DNA from: Torreya grandis
Taxonomy: Eukaryota > Streptophyta > Pinopsida > Cupressales > Taxaceae
Length of the DNA: 64,000 nucleotides
NCBI GenBank assembly: GCA_037957365.1
Contig: JARHVA010001471.1
Location: 1,742,501-1,806,500, forward strand
Direction: 5' to 3'
Both the position numbers and the translations under genes were made by a program. The notes under the pieces are model-generated. The model ran no database searches. It saw only the letters and a program-made list of their open reading frames with translations, and had not been told where the DNA came from. Positions 33,045 through 44,095 of the stretch are shown here, piece after piece; the first letter of the stretch is position 1, and each line of letters starts with the position of its first letter.

Positions 33045-35475
33045 TGTTGTTCCCAAAGTCTGTCACTCATTTTTGGGACAACACATGAACTATTTTTGGT
33101 CCTGCAAGCCAAAAAATTCTCTCTTCCCTTTGTAGAGTAAAATACTCTACATTTTATTTTGAGTTTCAGTTGTGCACTCCAAGTTTTGTCCCTACGCATT
33201 TCAGTTTTGAGGTAGTAAGGGTTATGACACAGGGCATGGGTTTTTCTTTTTTCACAGGTCTTTCATTTTGCCTAAAGTTTTGTCTAAGTCTCACAGTCGA
33301 GAGGAAGATACCAAGTGTCATATGTCGAGACACATTATAATTTGTTTCTAAAAATCAAAGGAACATGTCGTGTGTCCTGTTATAACTCAGCGAAGCGCGA
33401 CAAGTGTCTGCATCCACTTTTTAAAGTTTCTTATAAAGCTTCTCTCAGAGTCTCACAGAGGATGCCAAGTGGCAAATGCAAAAGGTTTTAATATGTTTTT
33501 CTAAATGTAGAGAAATTTGCCATGTGTCCCTTGTAAAGCTTGGTGAAATCCGCCAAGTGTCAACATCCACATTTTCTTCCTTTTTATTTCGTTATTGAGT
33601 AAGGACTGTGGTGGGCCCTGAGTGAGTTGCTAAAGTCAGCAGAGCGCACCAAGTGTCATCGTCCGTGTGAATCCAAATGAGTTCCAAATGTTTCTATAGT
33701 GTTTCTAAAGAACAATAAAAGTCGCCATGTGTTATCTTCCATAGGACTCTCAAAAGGTATCTAAAAGCTTCTATAAGTTAAGCGGATGCTGCCAAGTGTC
33801 CTCACCTATTTCACAGTGGAAGATGCCACATGTCACTTGTTGAGATCAGTGGAAAGCACCACCTATCCCCATTCCCCTTTTGAAGATGCTCAAGAAAGAA
33901 GTATTGTGGGTCCCATTTCATGTAAGTTGATAAAGTTTCAAAGTAGTGGACTGTGACAGATGTCTAAGACGGAGCACTCCCAATACAAAGACATAGTAAA
34001 AAGGATGAAGCCCGATGAAAAGCGGCCAAAGCAAGCGGGAAAGACACGAAGGAACATTTCCTTCAGATAAAATGTCTGAAGGAATTCTTTTAGACATTTT
34101 GTCTGAAGGAATTAAAACCCAAAGATAGCCCAAAGCTAAAGGAATTATCGAAGAAGATGACGGGCCCGCAGACGTCAAAGTTGAGCATCACGAACTAACC
34201 ATTGGGATTTAGACTTTCGATGACGTCCCAGAAACTGTCAAATTTAGGACAACCAACTGTCCGTTGGCTTTCAAATGATGATGGACCCGAAGACATCAAA
34301 TTTGTGGCAGTAAAGTATCCATTGATCTTTGCAGGTTTATATGCAGACCCGAAGGCATTCAATGACTTTCAGATAGAAAGGAAGAACCGCTGAGAGGAGG
34401 AACCAAAAGATAGCCCAAGGCCTCAAATCACAGTAGAAAGAGGGAAAGGCCAAAATATCTATGCAGTAGTTATTCCAGTAGTTGGAACAATCCGCTAGGT
34501 AGATTTTTGAGCCCTTAAACATTGAAGACAGTCTGTTTGTCTCCCACGAAGTAAAGGAAAAATGGATAGCTGCACAGACATTAGGAAAAAGACCAGACAA
34601 ATCATGCTAAGGAGAAGACATTTGGGATGAATTGACATGCCATAATTAAGGCTGATGCCCTGTTCTAGCATGGCCCCCTGACAGAACTAAAAATGCATTC
34701 AAGGCATTGAATGCACAACATGGGCCATTCCATGAAAAAAAGCACCAAGTCTTTCTTGGCTACTATATATTGTAATCTCTCTCATTGTTGAAATGGAGAT
34801 TTTTTTCAAATATAGAAGAAAAAATCTGTCTAAATTGAAAGATGATTACTGAGACTTTGAGCTCAGATTGTTGATCATATTACTTTATCTGAATCAGAAA
34901 GAAAGTTACTTTCAGAATTTGTGCTGTGATAGCTTGTGTTATCTTAGAAAATTGTTCTTATGTATGTTTCCTAGGAGCATTCTTATTTATTTAATTTGAC
35001 AAGTGGAACTAGTGGAAATAATCAAGAAGATGCCCTGAAGCCAGTTACATTCAGACTTTGTGTTGTCATAGTTGTATTCAGTGTATTTTTAGTTTCTTTC
35101 TATGTAAAGGATCTTGGGATGACTTTGTGCCCCCATTATCCTTTGTATTTCACTCTTTGGGCAGTTGAGGTCGAGACTTTGTGTTCCATTTCATCCTACT
35201 AGTTATTGTGCCTTTGTTACCAGTTACTTGTCACTACTTGAAAGAACTCCTGTTGTTTCCTACAAGATCACTTCTCAAAGAAGAGAAGTGCCTTCAGTAT
35301 TTTCACCAAAATTTTCTCCTTTGTTTGTGAACATCATCTCTGAAAAAAGAGAGGAGAGATTTGTCCCCTTTTGATGTGGTAAACCTGCACATCTGACCAA
35401 CCAATCTCCCTATGCTGTGTTTGAAATCACCTATTTTTCTCATCAATTAGCTGGTGACAAAATATTCACCCAACA
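33045..35475 (+). repeat. Tat gypsy 5' LTR
   Basis: 2,431 bp, TGTTGTT...CCCAACA. TATA-like ctatatatt at 34,764-34,772. Carries about ten spaced GCCAAGTGTC/GCCATGTGTC-like motifs between 33,305 and 33,840. Confidence 0.93.
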
Positions 35476-35476
35476 A

Positions 35477-35500
35477 TTTTTGACGACTCCACTGGGGGAG
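35477..35500 (+). other. tRNA-Arg-type primer binding site
   Basis: ttttgacgactccactgggg directly after the LTR matches TGGCGACTCCGCTGGGGA, the complement of plant tRNA-Arg(ACG) 3' end, with transition changes. A second, similar copy occurs at 35,729-35,752. Confidence 0.75.
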
Positions 35501-35723
35501 AACGAGCAGTTTCAGTTATTTTCCTTATCCATTTTCTCTGCATGGGACACGTCAATTTTACGCAATTTGAAGCCTCAAGCTTTAGATTAAAGCATCACAT
35601 GTGTCTTATCCATTATCATTTATAGCCTTATTCATTTCCATTATATACTTTGCGCTGTAAAAATTGAGATGCTGGAGATCAAGCATTTCATTTCAAAAGT
35701 CATTTCTCTGCTAGCTCCATGCC

Positions 35724-35775
35724 AACAGTTTTTAGCGACTCTGCTGGGGAAGAACATGCAGTTTTGAAGCCTCAA
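35724..35775 (+). repeat. duplicate of the LTR-end/PBS junction
   Basis: ccaacagtttttagcgactc followed by tgctggggaagaacatgcag repeats 35,470-35,511 (ccaacaatttttgacgactc...), including the last six LTR bases. It lies about 250 bp further into the leader. Confidence 0.85.
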
Positions 35776-35824
35776 GCTCCAAGCTGAACCAGGGCCAATT
35801 TTTTTTTCATTTTTATTCTAGAAT

Positions 35825-38098
35825 ATGGCAGCTCCATGATATAAAAGAAGCTAGAAAGCTCAAGGTGTTGTTGACCCTATTTTTGAGTTGGTGCTGCAGA
35901 GCAATTTTGAGTTGTTTCTTCCACAACCTCACATTCAACAAACTAAGAGTCTTCCTCCTACCAACACCAGGTCACCAACACAAGGCAGAGCTTCTTTTTT
36001 CTCTGCTAGTAGAGCTTTGCCTATACATACTCCACCCAAATTTGTTATTCCCCCTTTCCATAGTCATATAATGGTAGTTCAAGGCCCCTGGGGTAACTCT
36101 TTTGGTCCACTCAATTTAACTCCACTTCTACATGAGCTACCACACTGTTCCAGCAAGAATTTCCCCAAAGTATTTGGTGATGGGAGAGTTCATCCTGATG
36201 AGCATATTGTAGCCTTCAGTATAGCCTGTGGCATGATAGGTGTGGAGTATGAAGATGTAGAAGTCAGGTTGTTCGTAGAGATATTACAAGGTGCTATTGC
36301 AGAATGGTTCTATCATCTGCAGGCCCAAACTATGACTGATTGGAACACTTTCAAAGCTAATTTCGAAGCCAGATTCAAGCCTACAAAAGATGTGCATGCC
36401 CTGCTAGCCCAGCTCACATAGATGAATAAATAACCTCATGAACCTATGAGGGACTTCATTGCCCAATTTGACACGCTGAGGAACAAGATTTCTATAATTG
36501 CTCAGCCAACACCTTTGAAGCTTATCTTGGCAGGAAAGATAAGGAGAGATACTAACAGAGGAAGATCTTCTTCATCTTCTAAATATCCATCTACAGGCAC
36601 CACTGATCTAATGGTGTAGAAGCTAGCAAATGAGTTGATTTCTCTCAAAAAGGAAATGGTGCAAGGGATGTCATCTGCCCCTTCGTATATAGATATACCA
36701 AGGAGGACATTTCTCAATCAGTCATACCAAGGCAATGCTGCCAGGAATCAATGGCAGCCAAATCGTCTTCCTCTTACATAGGGGAAACTTGCCACTGAAA
36801 CAACACCAACCAACTCAGCAGTTGGATATCTGGAAATAGAACATGATTTCTCTTTCCAACCTAAGTTTGATCAAGAAAATGATGCTGATGTCTTTGTAGT
36901 AGACCAAAAATAATCAGCTAGCAACTCCAACATTGGTTTCCTGAATTACCAGGATGAACCTAGAAGTGAAGGTAAAGCAGTTGATGGATCATATGCTGCA
37001 TTCACCCAGTCCAAGAACCAGTCAGCCTAGCAAGCTGATAAATAAAAAATAAAGGAGTGACCTCAGCCTACAATTTCAATTTCCAAATGAGAAACTTCTC
37101 TACCTTTCCAGCCAAAGGACCCGGTGATTGCTAAAAAAGTAAGTACTTCAAGTATGCCTTCACCTTCAACTTCTATTTTGCAGATCAGTCCTCCCCCTCC
37201 TAAAAACTAGAAGGATGAACTCCCTTCCTCTGTTCCTAGTCCATTTCAGTCATTTGACATAGTCGACCATGTCAAGAAGACCAAAATTCAAATGGCTAAA
37301 TTTGAATTCCTGCAATCCAATCCTGAGCAGTTGGATAGGTTAGTTCAATGTGTGAAGAATCAAACTACCCTTATATGATAAGATGTTAAGAAGGTAATTC
37401 ATGATCCTCCAAGGAACATGTCCACCCCAAACAATCTTGTCATTACTCCTCCTGCTGCCCCTAGGAAAATAGAGCCTTTCTATGTTTCCCTGTTGATAAA
37501 TGGTCATAAGCTAAGCAACTGCATCATTGATTTTGGAGCTTCAGACAACATCATGGCTGCCAAAGTGGCATAATCTATTGGTCTCACACTGACCAAGACA
37601 TTTGAGAGATGTTTCTCCATGGAAAAAAAATAAGTGCCTTTGTTGGGACAAAACAAGGATGCTCAATTTGCATTTGTAACTTTTCCAAAGAAGAGCATCA
37701 AAATGACGGTCTAGGTGGCCGACATCCCAGCATCATACGGCATCCTTCTTGGGCAAAATTTTTGTAAAGATGTTGGTGGTGAACTGAGCATGGATCTGTC
37801 TGAGACAAGGATCCCAGTCAAAGGTGTTATGAAAAGATTACTCCCTAAAAAGGAGGTAAAATATGTTGTCACTCAAACATCAGCACCTAAAGCTCAGATT
37901 CTATTAGAGTCTTTAAGCAGGGGTAATTACTTCTTGACCACAGAGGATGTTCACATTTATAAAGATGAAATTCATGTAGGTGGTGATCCTAAAATTGATT
38001 CAAATAAGACATCAGAATAATTTGTAGGGCACAGTATAAATGAAAAAGGATCTTCCATCTCTAGTGAAGAGAAATCTGATATAAGATTAGTTTCTAAT
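35825..38098 (+). pseudogene. Tat gypsy gag and protease
   Basis: One reading frame throughout, broken by stops but with no net frameshift. The ATG at 35,825 was chosen because the family-like sequence (YKRS-KAQGVVDPIFELVLQS) begins there. Gag core: FPKVFGDGRVHPDEHIVAF, VRLFVEILQGAIAEWFYHLQ and WNTFKANFEARFKP near 36,170-36,385, the retrotransposon gag pattern. A Ser/Pro-rich linker follows. Protease: FYVSLLINGHKLSNCIIDFG-ASDNIM near 37,482-37,560 (the DSGA site reads DFGA) and ASYGILLGQNF near 37,727-37,760 (flap/second loop). PVKGVMKRLLPKKEVKYVV follows. Capsid plus processing enzyme; the DFGA change and stops make it dead. Confidence 0.85.
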
Positions 38099-38660
38099 GA
38101 TGTTTGGATCCTGGAATTCGATGGCAGCAATTCTTCTACACATGTTGAAACTAGAATTGTGTTGATATCTCCTCAAAGAGATATTTTTCCTTCTTCATAC
38201 AAGTTGCAGTCTGGCAACACCAACAACGCTGCTGAGTACGAATCACTGTTGCTCAAATTGAAGGCTGCTCAAAGACAAAGATGTCAAACTCCTTCACGCC
38301 AAAAGAGATGATGAGTTGATGGTTTATCAGGTGTTTGATACTAACAATCAAATTATGTGCTTCACTTAACCAGAAGAGTAACAAGCTATGGTGGTCGACC
38401 ATACTACTACACGCCAAAGTCAAAAAAAGAAGCTCTTCTACAAGAGAGCAAGGACTTATGGTTTTTAGATTGGAGACCAGGTCTTGCCATGGGGCAAGAA
38501 GAGAGAACCAAAAGGAATACACAGAAAATGTGATTCTTGGTAGAGAGCTCCATTCGCCCATCACTGATTCTGGGGAGAAAATGGTTTCTTGCTGATTTAT
38601 CAGGATAGAACACCATTTTCATTGTCTCACAGTGGGCAGCATCTGAAGCGCTTCAATTCT
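38099..38660 (+). pseudogene. RNase H fragment fused to integrase C-terminus
   Basis: In frame with the protease: DVWILEFDGSNSSTHVETRI and NTNNAAEYESLLLKLKAA near 38,099-38,265. These are the first two RNase H motifs (D in FDGS, E in AEYE), as in the extra RNase H of Tat-lineage elements. A one-base shift gives VKLLHAKRDDELMVYQVF (third motif, D). After about 38,370 it passes into IGDQVLPWGKKREPKGIHRK and FSLSHSGQHLKRFNS, the C-terminal part of gypsy integrase. Both RT and the catalytic core of integrase are missing, so two deletions flank this segment. Confidence 0.75.
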
Positions 38661-38873
38661 TGAAGCATTAGATAAGATTATCTGTACATATGTATATTTG
38701 TATAGTCTTTAGTTCTGTTTTGTGCTTTTTGTTTTCATTTTTGGCACCTTTTTTTTTGGGTGGCATGACTCCATAGCCTAATGGTATACTTCAAGGCACT
38801 GGAGATTCTAGTTTCTACTCCCCTCAGTTGTTCTAAAATTCCAACTAAAGGAAGTTCCCCAACTAGAGCTAGC
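38661..38873. other. 3' untranslated end of Tat gypsy interior
   Basis: T-rich non-coding stretch. No clear polypurine tract precedes the LTR; 'aactaaaggaagttcc' near 38,843 is the closest candidate. Confidence 0.5.
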
Positions 38874-41346
38874 TGTTGTTTTTAAAGTCTGTCACTCATT
38901 TTTGGGGCAACACATGAACTATTTTTGGTCCTGCAAGCCAAAAAATTCTCTCTTCCCTTTGTAGAGTAAAATATTGCACTCCAAGTTTTGTCTCTGCGCG
39001 TTCTAGTTTCGAAGCAGTAAGGGTTATGACACAGGGCACAGGTTTTTTTTTTTGTGGGTCTTTCATTTTGCCTAAAGTTTTGTCTAAGTCTCAAAGTCAA
39101 GCGAAAGCTACCAAGTGTCATATGCCAGGACACATTATAATTTGTTTCTAAAAAGTAGCAGAACGTGCCACGTGTCTTGTTATAACTCAGCAGAGCGCGA
39201 TAAGTGTCTGCATCCACTTTTTAAAGTTTCTTATAAAGCTTCTCTCAGAGTCCCATGGAGGGCGCCAAGTGGCAAATGCAAAAAGTTTTAATATGTTTTT
39301 ATAAATGCAAAGGAAGTCACCACATGTCCCTTGTAAAGCTTGGTGGAAGCTACCAAGTGTCAACATCCACAGTTTCTTCCTTTTTGTTTCGTTATTGAGT
39401 AAGGACTGTGGTGGGGCCCCAGGTGAGTTGCTAAAGTCAATGGAGCGCACCAAGTGCCATCATCTGTGTGAATCCAAATGAGTCCCAAATGTTTCTATAG
39501 TGTTTCTAAAGTACAACAGAACCTGCCATGTGTCATCTTCTGTAGGACTCTCAAAAGCTATCTAAAAGCTTCTATAAGTTAAGCGGATGCTGCCAAGTGT
39601 CTTCACCTATTTCACAATGAAAGATGCCACGTGTCACTTGTTGAGATCAATGGAAAGTGCCACCTGTCCCCATTCCCCTTTTGAAGCTACTCAGGCAAGA
39701 AGTATTGTGGGTCCCATTTTATGTAAGTTGATAAAGTTTCAAAGCAGTGGACTGTGACAGATGTCCAAGACAGAGCACTCCTAATACAAAGCCATAGTAA
39801 AAAGGATGAAGCCTGACAGAAAGTGGCCAAAGTAAGCGGGAAAGACATGAAGGAACATTTCCTTCAAATAAAATGTCTGAAGGAATTAAAACCTGAAGAC
39901 CACCCGAAGCTAAAGGAATTATCGAAGAAGATGACAGCCCCGCAAACATCAAAATTGAGCATCACAAACTAACTGTTGGGATTCAGACGTCTGACGACGT
40001 CCCAACAGCCATCAAATTTAGGAAAACCAACTGGGCATTGGCTTTCAAATGATGACAGACCCAAAGACATCAAATTTATGGCAATAAAGTATATGTTGAT
40101 CTTTGCAGGTTTATATGCGGACCCGAAGGCATTCAATGACTTTCAAGTCGAAAGGAAGAACTGCCGAGAGGAGGAACCAAAAGATAGCCCGAGGGCTCAA
40201 ATCACAACAAAAAGAGGGAAAGGCCAAATATCTATGCAGTAGTTATTCCAATAGGTGGAACAATTCACCAGATAGATTTTTAAGCCTTTAAACATTGAAG
40301 ACACGGCCTATTTGTCTCCCATGAAGTAAAGGCAAAATGGACAGCTACATAGACATCAGGAAAAGGACCAGACAACTCATGCTAAGGAGAAGACATTTGG
40401 GATGAATTGACATGCCACAGTTAAGGCTGATGCCCTGTTCTAGCATGGCCCCCTGACAGAATTGAAAATGCATTCAAGGCATTGAATGCACAGCATGGGC
40501 CATTCCATGAAACAAAGCACCAAGTCTTTCTTGGCTACTATATATTGTAATCTCTCTCATTGTTGAAACAGAGTTTTTTTTCGAATATAGAAGCAAAAAT
40601 CTGTCTAAATTGAAAGACGGTTATTGAGACTTTGAGCTCAGATTGTTGATCATATTACTTTATCTGAATGAGAAAGCAAGTTACTTTCAGACTTTGTGCT
40701 GTGATAGCTTGTGTTATCTTAGGAAATTGTTCTTATGTCTGTTTCCTAGGAGCATTCTTATTTAATTTAATTTGACAAGCAGAACTAGTGGAAATAATCA
40801 GGAAGATGTCCTGAAGCTAGTTATTTTCAGACTTTGTGCTGTCATAGTTGTCTTCAGTGTGTTTTTAGTTTCTTTCTGTGTAAAGGATTTTGGGACGAAT
40901 TTGTGCCCCCATTATCCTTCGTATTTCACTCTTTGGGCAGTTGAGGTGGAGACTTTGTGTTCCATTTCATCCTACTGGTTATTGCACCTTTGTTACCAAT
41001 TACTTGTCACTACCTGAAAGAACTCCTATTGTTTCCTGCAAGATCACTTCTCAAAGAAGAGAAGTGCCTTCAGTGTTTTCACCAGAATTTTTCTTTTGTT
41101 TATGAACATCATCTCTAAAAAAAAAGAGATGGATGGTGTGGTCCTACCCCTGAGTGTTATTTTTTGCTTATATATATAGTATATAGCTCCTCATAGTTAT
41201 AAGGGAACCTCCCCTTGATGAGAAGAGAGATTTGTCCCATTTTGATGTGGTAAACCTGCACATCTGGCCGACCAATCTCCTTATGCTGTGGTTGAAATCA
41301 CCTATTTTTTTCATCAGTTAGCTGGGGACAAAATATTCACCTAACA
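38874..41346 (+). repeat. Tat gypsy 3' LTR
   Basis: 2,473 bp, partner of 33,045-35,475. Differs by a deletion near 38,965, a shorter 'tgtctgaaggaatt' block near 39,880, and about 100 extra bases at about 41,118-41,218. TATA-like ctatatatt at 40,538-40,546. Confidence 0.93.
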
Positions 41347-41351
41347 GACAA

Positions 41352-41669
41352 CAACACCAAAAATTGGACACCCTAGGTTTCAGTGCTGTAATCCTATTTG
41401 GGCGTTGTTGTCTGAAGGGTCTAGTACTTGGGGAGATAAAATAATCATGGAAAGAGTAACCTGGTCAGTAAGGGTTATGTCTGGAAAGCTATGAATGACT
41501 GACAATGGTCAAAAAGGTGTCTAGGGTATAAAACAAGACCAAGGCAAATCAGACAAAAAGACATGGCTAGATGTGAATAAGACTCATATTCTCCAATCAG
41601 AGTCTCCTATGAAAGCACTGTGAAAAGACATGATATGTGTGGTTGCTTGACCAATTTAAGGTGTATACA
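41352..41669 (-). repeat. 5' LTR of PMD gypsy element, outer part
   Basis: Continues 32,142-33,044 past the Tat insertion, matching 23,395-23,711 of the 3' LTR. Ends TACA, then the TTATT duplication. Confidence 0.92.
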
Positions 41670-41674
41670 TTATT

Positions 41675-42713
41675 CTTCAGATTCAAAGCCAAACAGAGAA
41701 GGTCCATTTGGAACTTAACCACCTCCATCATTTGATCGATCACTGGGGAATGCTTCGTGCACAATCAACCATGAACTTCCTAAGCCCCCAAGACATCCTT
41801 CGCCCCCATCAGGGACAAGGGCATGGGCCACATCAATAGTGGTCCAAAACCAAACACAAGAGTCACTCTCCATGACGGTCACCACCTTGTTGGTTTTCTC
41901 CTCATTGTGGTGGCCGAAATGGCTCGTCTAGATCTAGGGGTGATGGTAGGGGCTGGGGATCTCCTCCCCCGTCCCATGAAGGTGACATCAGACGCTGGAA
42001 TCTGCCTTCCCAAGGAAAATTCCCACACCTAGGTCTGGGAATTTCCCTTGAAATAAATCAAAATGAGACTTTAGAGGTTTAGCAAACATTGGTTGGGAGT
42101 CCTTACCTATTGACAAGGATCCTTCTACCTTGGGAGGATGGGGTGGTAAGCCTCGAGGTCTGTTGTCTCCTCCACATCCTCCGACGTCCATGTTTGTTGC
42201 GACTACTTAATTTTTATCATTATTGTTATTTTTACTTTGCTCTCTCTGGTTTATTGTCAAACCACTGATGTGATGTAATCTTTTATGGGTGTGATCATTT
42301 TCTAACTCATCCCGAGGTGTCTGTTTTTTCTTGGTGTGATTTTACACGAGATATGACTTTTCCAACTTTTTTTTGTATGATTAACGTTGTACCATATCTT
42401 ATTTTATAAACATATAGACACTTTTCAATATAAAAAAATGCCCATTAAACCATACATTTTCGAAACAATTGATAGAAAAAACACTTTCTGTAAACACATG
42501 TATTCGACACATATAAACACAGAAAGTACGTTCATGGAGACGGGTATATTTTGTCACCACTACGTTGTAAATTGCATTCGCTTACCAAAAAAAACCTTCC
42601 AAAGGAGGACTTCAAATTTGATTATCCCTGAAATCAACTTAAAAAAGAAAAATGAGCGTGTAAAAAAATCTTAAATCTGCACGGAAGGAGATGCTTTCTA
42701 TGGTATTATGTTG
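41675..42713. other. spacer between the two Penelope-like copies
   Basis: About 1.04 kb, GC-richer between 41,700 and 42,190. On the minus strand a 67-residue frame (42,191-41,988, MDVGGCGGDNRPRGLPPHPP...) resembles the Gly/Pro-rich start of a LINE ORF1, but I cannot confirm it. Beyond 42,200 it is AT-rich and unassigned. Confidence 0.35.
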
Positions 42714-43740
42714 GATATCAAGATAAATTGTTTCTACCATTATCAGACTTACGGAGCATGTACAGGCTTTTGTGGATCTAAAACGGTGAAAAGGTTGTTT
42801 ACAGAAACATAAATCTGAACGAAAAGAGAAATCAATGGTGTGAATCAAACAACTTCACAGAGAAATTAATAACCACTTAACAGTAAATTTATTCATACAT
42901 GGAAAACATCGAACAGGAAACAAATATAAACATTGATTACGTTAATCTTCATAATTGCTCTAACATCATTTCCCAAACCTATTTTCCCACGGGATGTTTA
43001 TTGATGAGTAGAAAGGGGTAAAGCCGCCGCCTTTTCCTTTCTTCCGCCATTAGTAGAGGCGGCCTGCTCAGCCGACGTGCAGCATTCAATACCCCGCCCA
43101 CTCATCCAAATAACATCATGGTTTACACCCTCTTACATGGTGCTCTCTTCTATGGCTGAGACTGCAGGCAACCCAAGGAAGAGGGAAAATATGCACAGAT
43201 ATGAAACCAGAGTAACCTTCCCGGGCATATTGTTGGACATGTTTTTTCCAGGTAGATAAGATTTTGGAGGGTATAAATAGATGAAATGTTTGAGGTGGAG
43301 TGTAAATCAAGTTTAGTGGGAGTCGCAGCTGGAGGGCCAAATGTGACTGTACAGTCCACTATGGATCGAGCATAATGTGTAATGTGAACATTGAATGTGT
43401 ATAAGAGCTTACCCACAGTAAATAGACATTAAATTATTGATTAGCATCAAAGTAGACGCGTTTCTTGGCCGTTTTTCTTGATCAGGAATTATATTTCGAA
43501 TGTTTTAACAAAAGCGTACCCTCTTTTAAAAAGTATAAAGCAATTTGCATGATTGAATCTTTTGATAACATTGAGTGGAGAATCAAATGATATTGATGTA
43601 AGGAATTCTGGTTCATCAATTTTTACTTGAAACTAAGTTCAATATATCAAGCTGAAAAACATAAATAATTTGAGGATTGAAGTATCAAAGTTTTAAATAA
43701 ATAATGAATAAATATAAAAGAGTAAAACATGGTATGTTCA
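42714..43740 (-). other. conserved 3' block of Penelope-like copy 2
   Basis: Counterpart of 19,333-20,424. The plus-strand exon-like stretch is at 43,152-43,251, also exactly 100 bases, also open from ATG (MAETAGN...) and ending at the same CCAG/GTAG donor. It differs from copy 1 by several amino-acid changes. Confidence 0.55.
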
Positions 43741-44078
43741 CCTTAACAAAAATAGATATTGGTTAATTGGTCTCTTTTCAATTTTAATATTCGTTTGAAT
43801 TTTTGTTCTCCAATAATCATTTTTTTTAACAATTAATTTTGCCTTATCCGAAAACACATGATGTTTGATAAAATTGCAGTGTTGTGCTAATACAGAAACA
43901 TCATGCCAAGAGCCATGTAGATCTCTAGTGTGCTTTTTGAGTCTGGGTTGGCACAAGAACAAGGATTGATATCCACACTTTTTTTATGTTTCCGGTATAA
44001 AGCATCTTTAACGAAATCAAGTGACACATGAAGCGTGTTATAAGCTTTAAAGGCAATTTGTATGCTTGCATTTTTCAC
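43741..44078 (-). pseudogene. Penelope-like GIY-YIG endonuclease, copy 2 (YIG deleted)
   Basis: VDINPCSCANP near 43,935-43,970 and LKKHTRDLHGSWHDVSVLAQ near 43,875-43,945 flank a 34-bp deletion relative to copy 1. The deletion removes the YIG motif and the conserved arginine helix start and shifts the frame. The C-terminal tail (KIEKRPINQYLF) is still readable. Confidence 0.8.
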
Positions 44079-44095
44079 AATTCTAACTACCTTCT

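Larger units (their letters stand above)
33045..41346 (+). mobile_element. nested Tat-type Ty3/gypsy element, RT and integrase deleted
   Basis: Plus-strand element with LTRs 33,045-35,475 and 38,874-41,346. Target duplication is gaaaa (33,040-33,044) and gacaa (41,347-41,351); the intact LTR at 22,489 has gacaa at the matching place. The 3.4-kb interior keeps gag, protease and an RNase H in one frame plus the end of integrase. RT and most of integrase are absent. tRNA-Arg-type PBS and long LTRs suggest the Tat/Ogre group; this is inference from PBS and domain style. Confidence 0.9.
22489..41669 (-). mobile_element. Ty3/gypsy element with gag and antisense plant-mobile-domain ORF, no pol
   Basis: Minus-strand element whose LTRs are 22,489-23,711 (3') and 32,142-33,044 plus 41,352-41,669 (5', split by the Tat element). 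Target duplication TTATT at 22,484-22,488 and 41,670-41,674 is perfect. PPT at 23,712-23,726 and the PBS-position sequence at 32,125-32,141 confirm orientation. The 8.4-kb interior holds a long gag, a tandem duplication, an antisense PMD pseudogene and no RT, RNase H or integrase I can find, so it is a large non-autonomous derivative. Confidence 0.9.

Noticed and set aside
34202..35374. Several 60-90 codon frames in the Tat LTRs
   Set aside because: They recur in both LTRs at matching places but vary by frameshift and have no homology; the LTR is non-coding.
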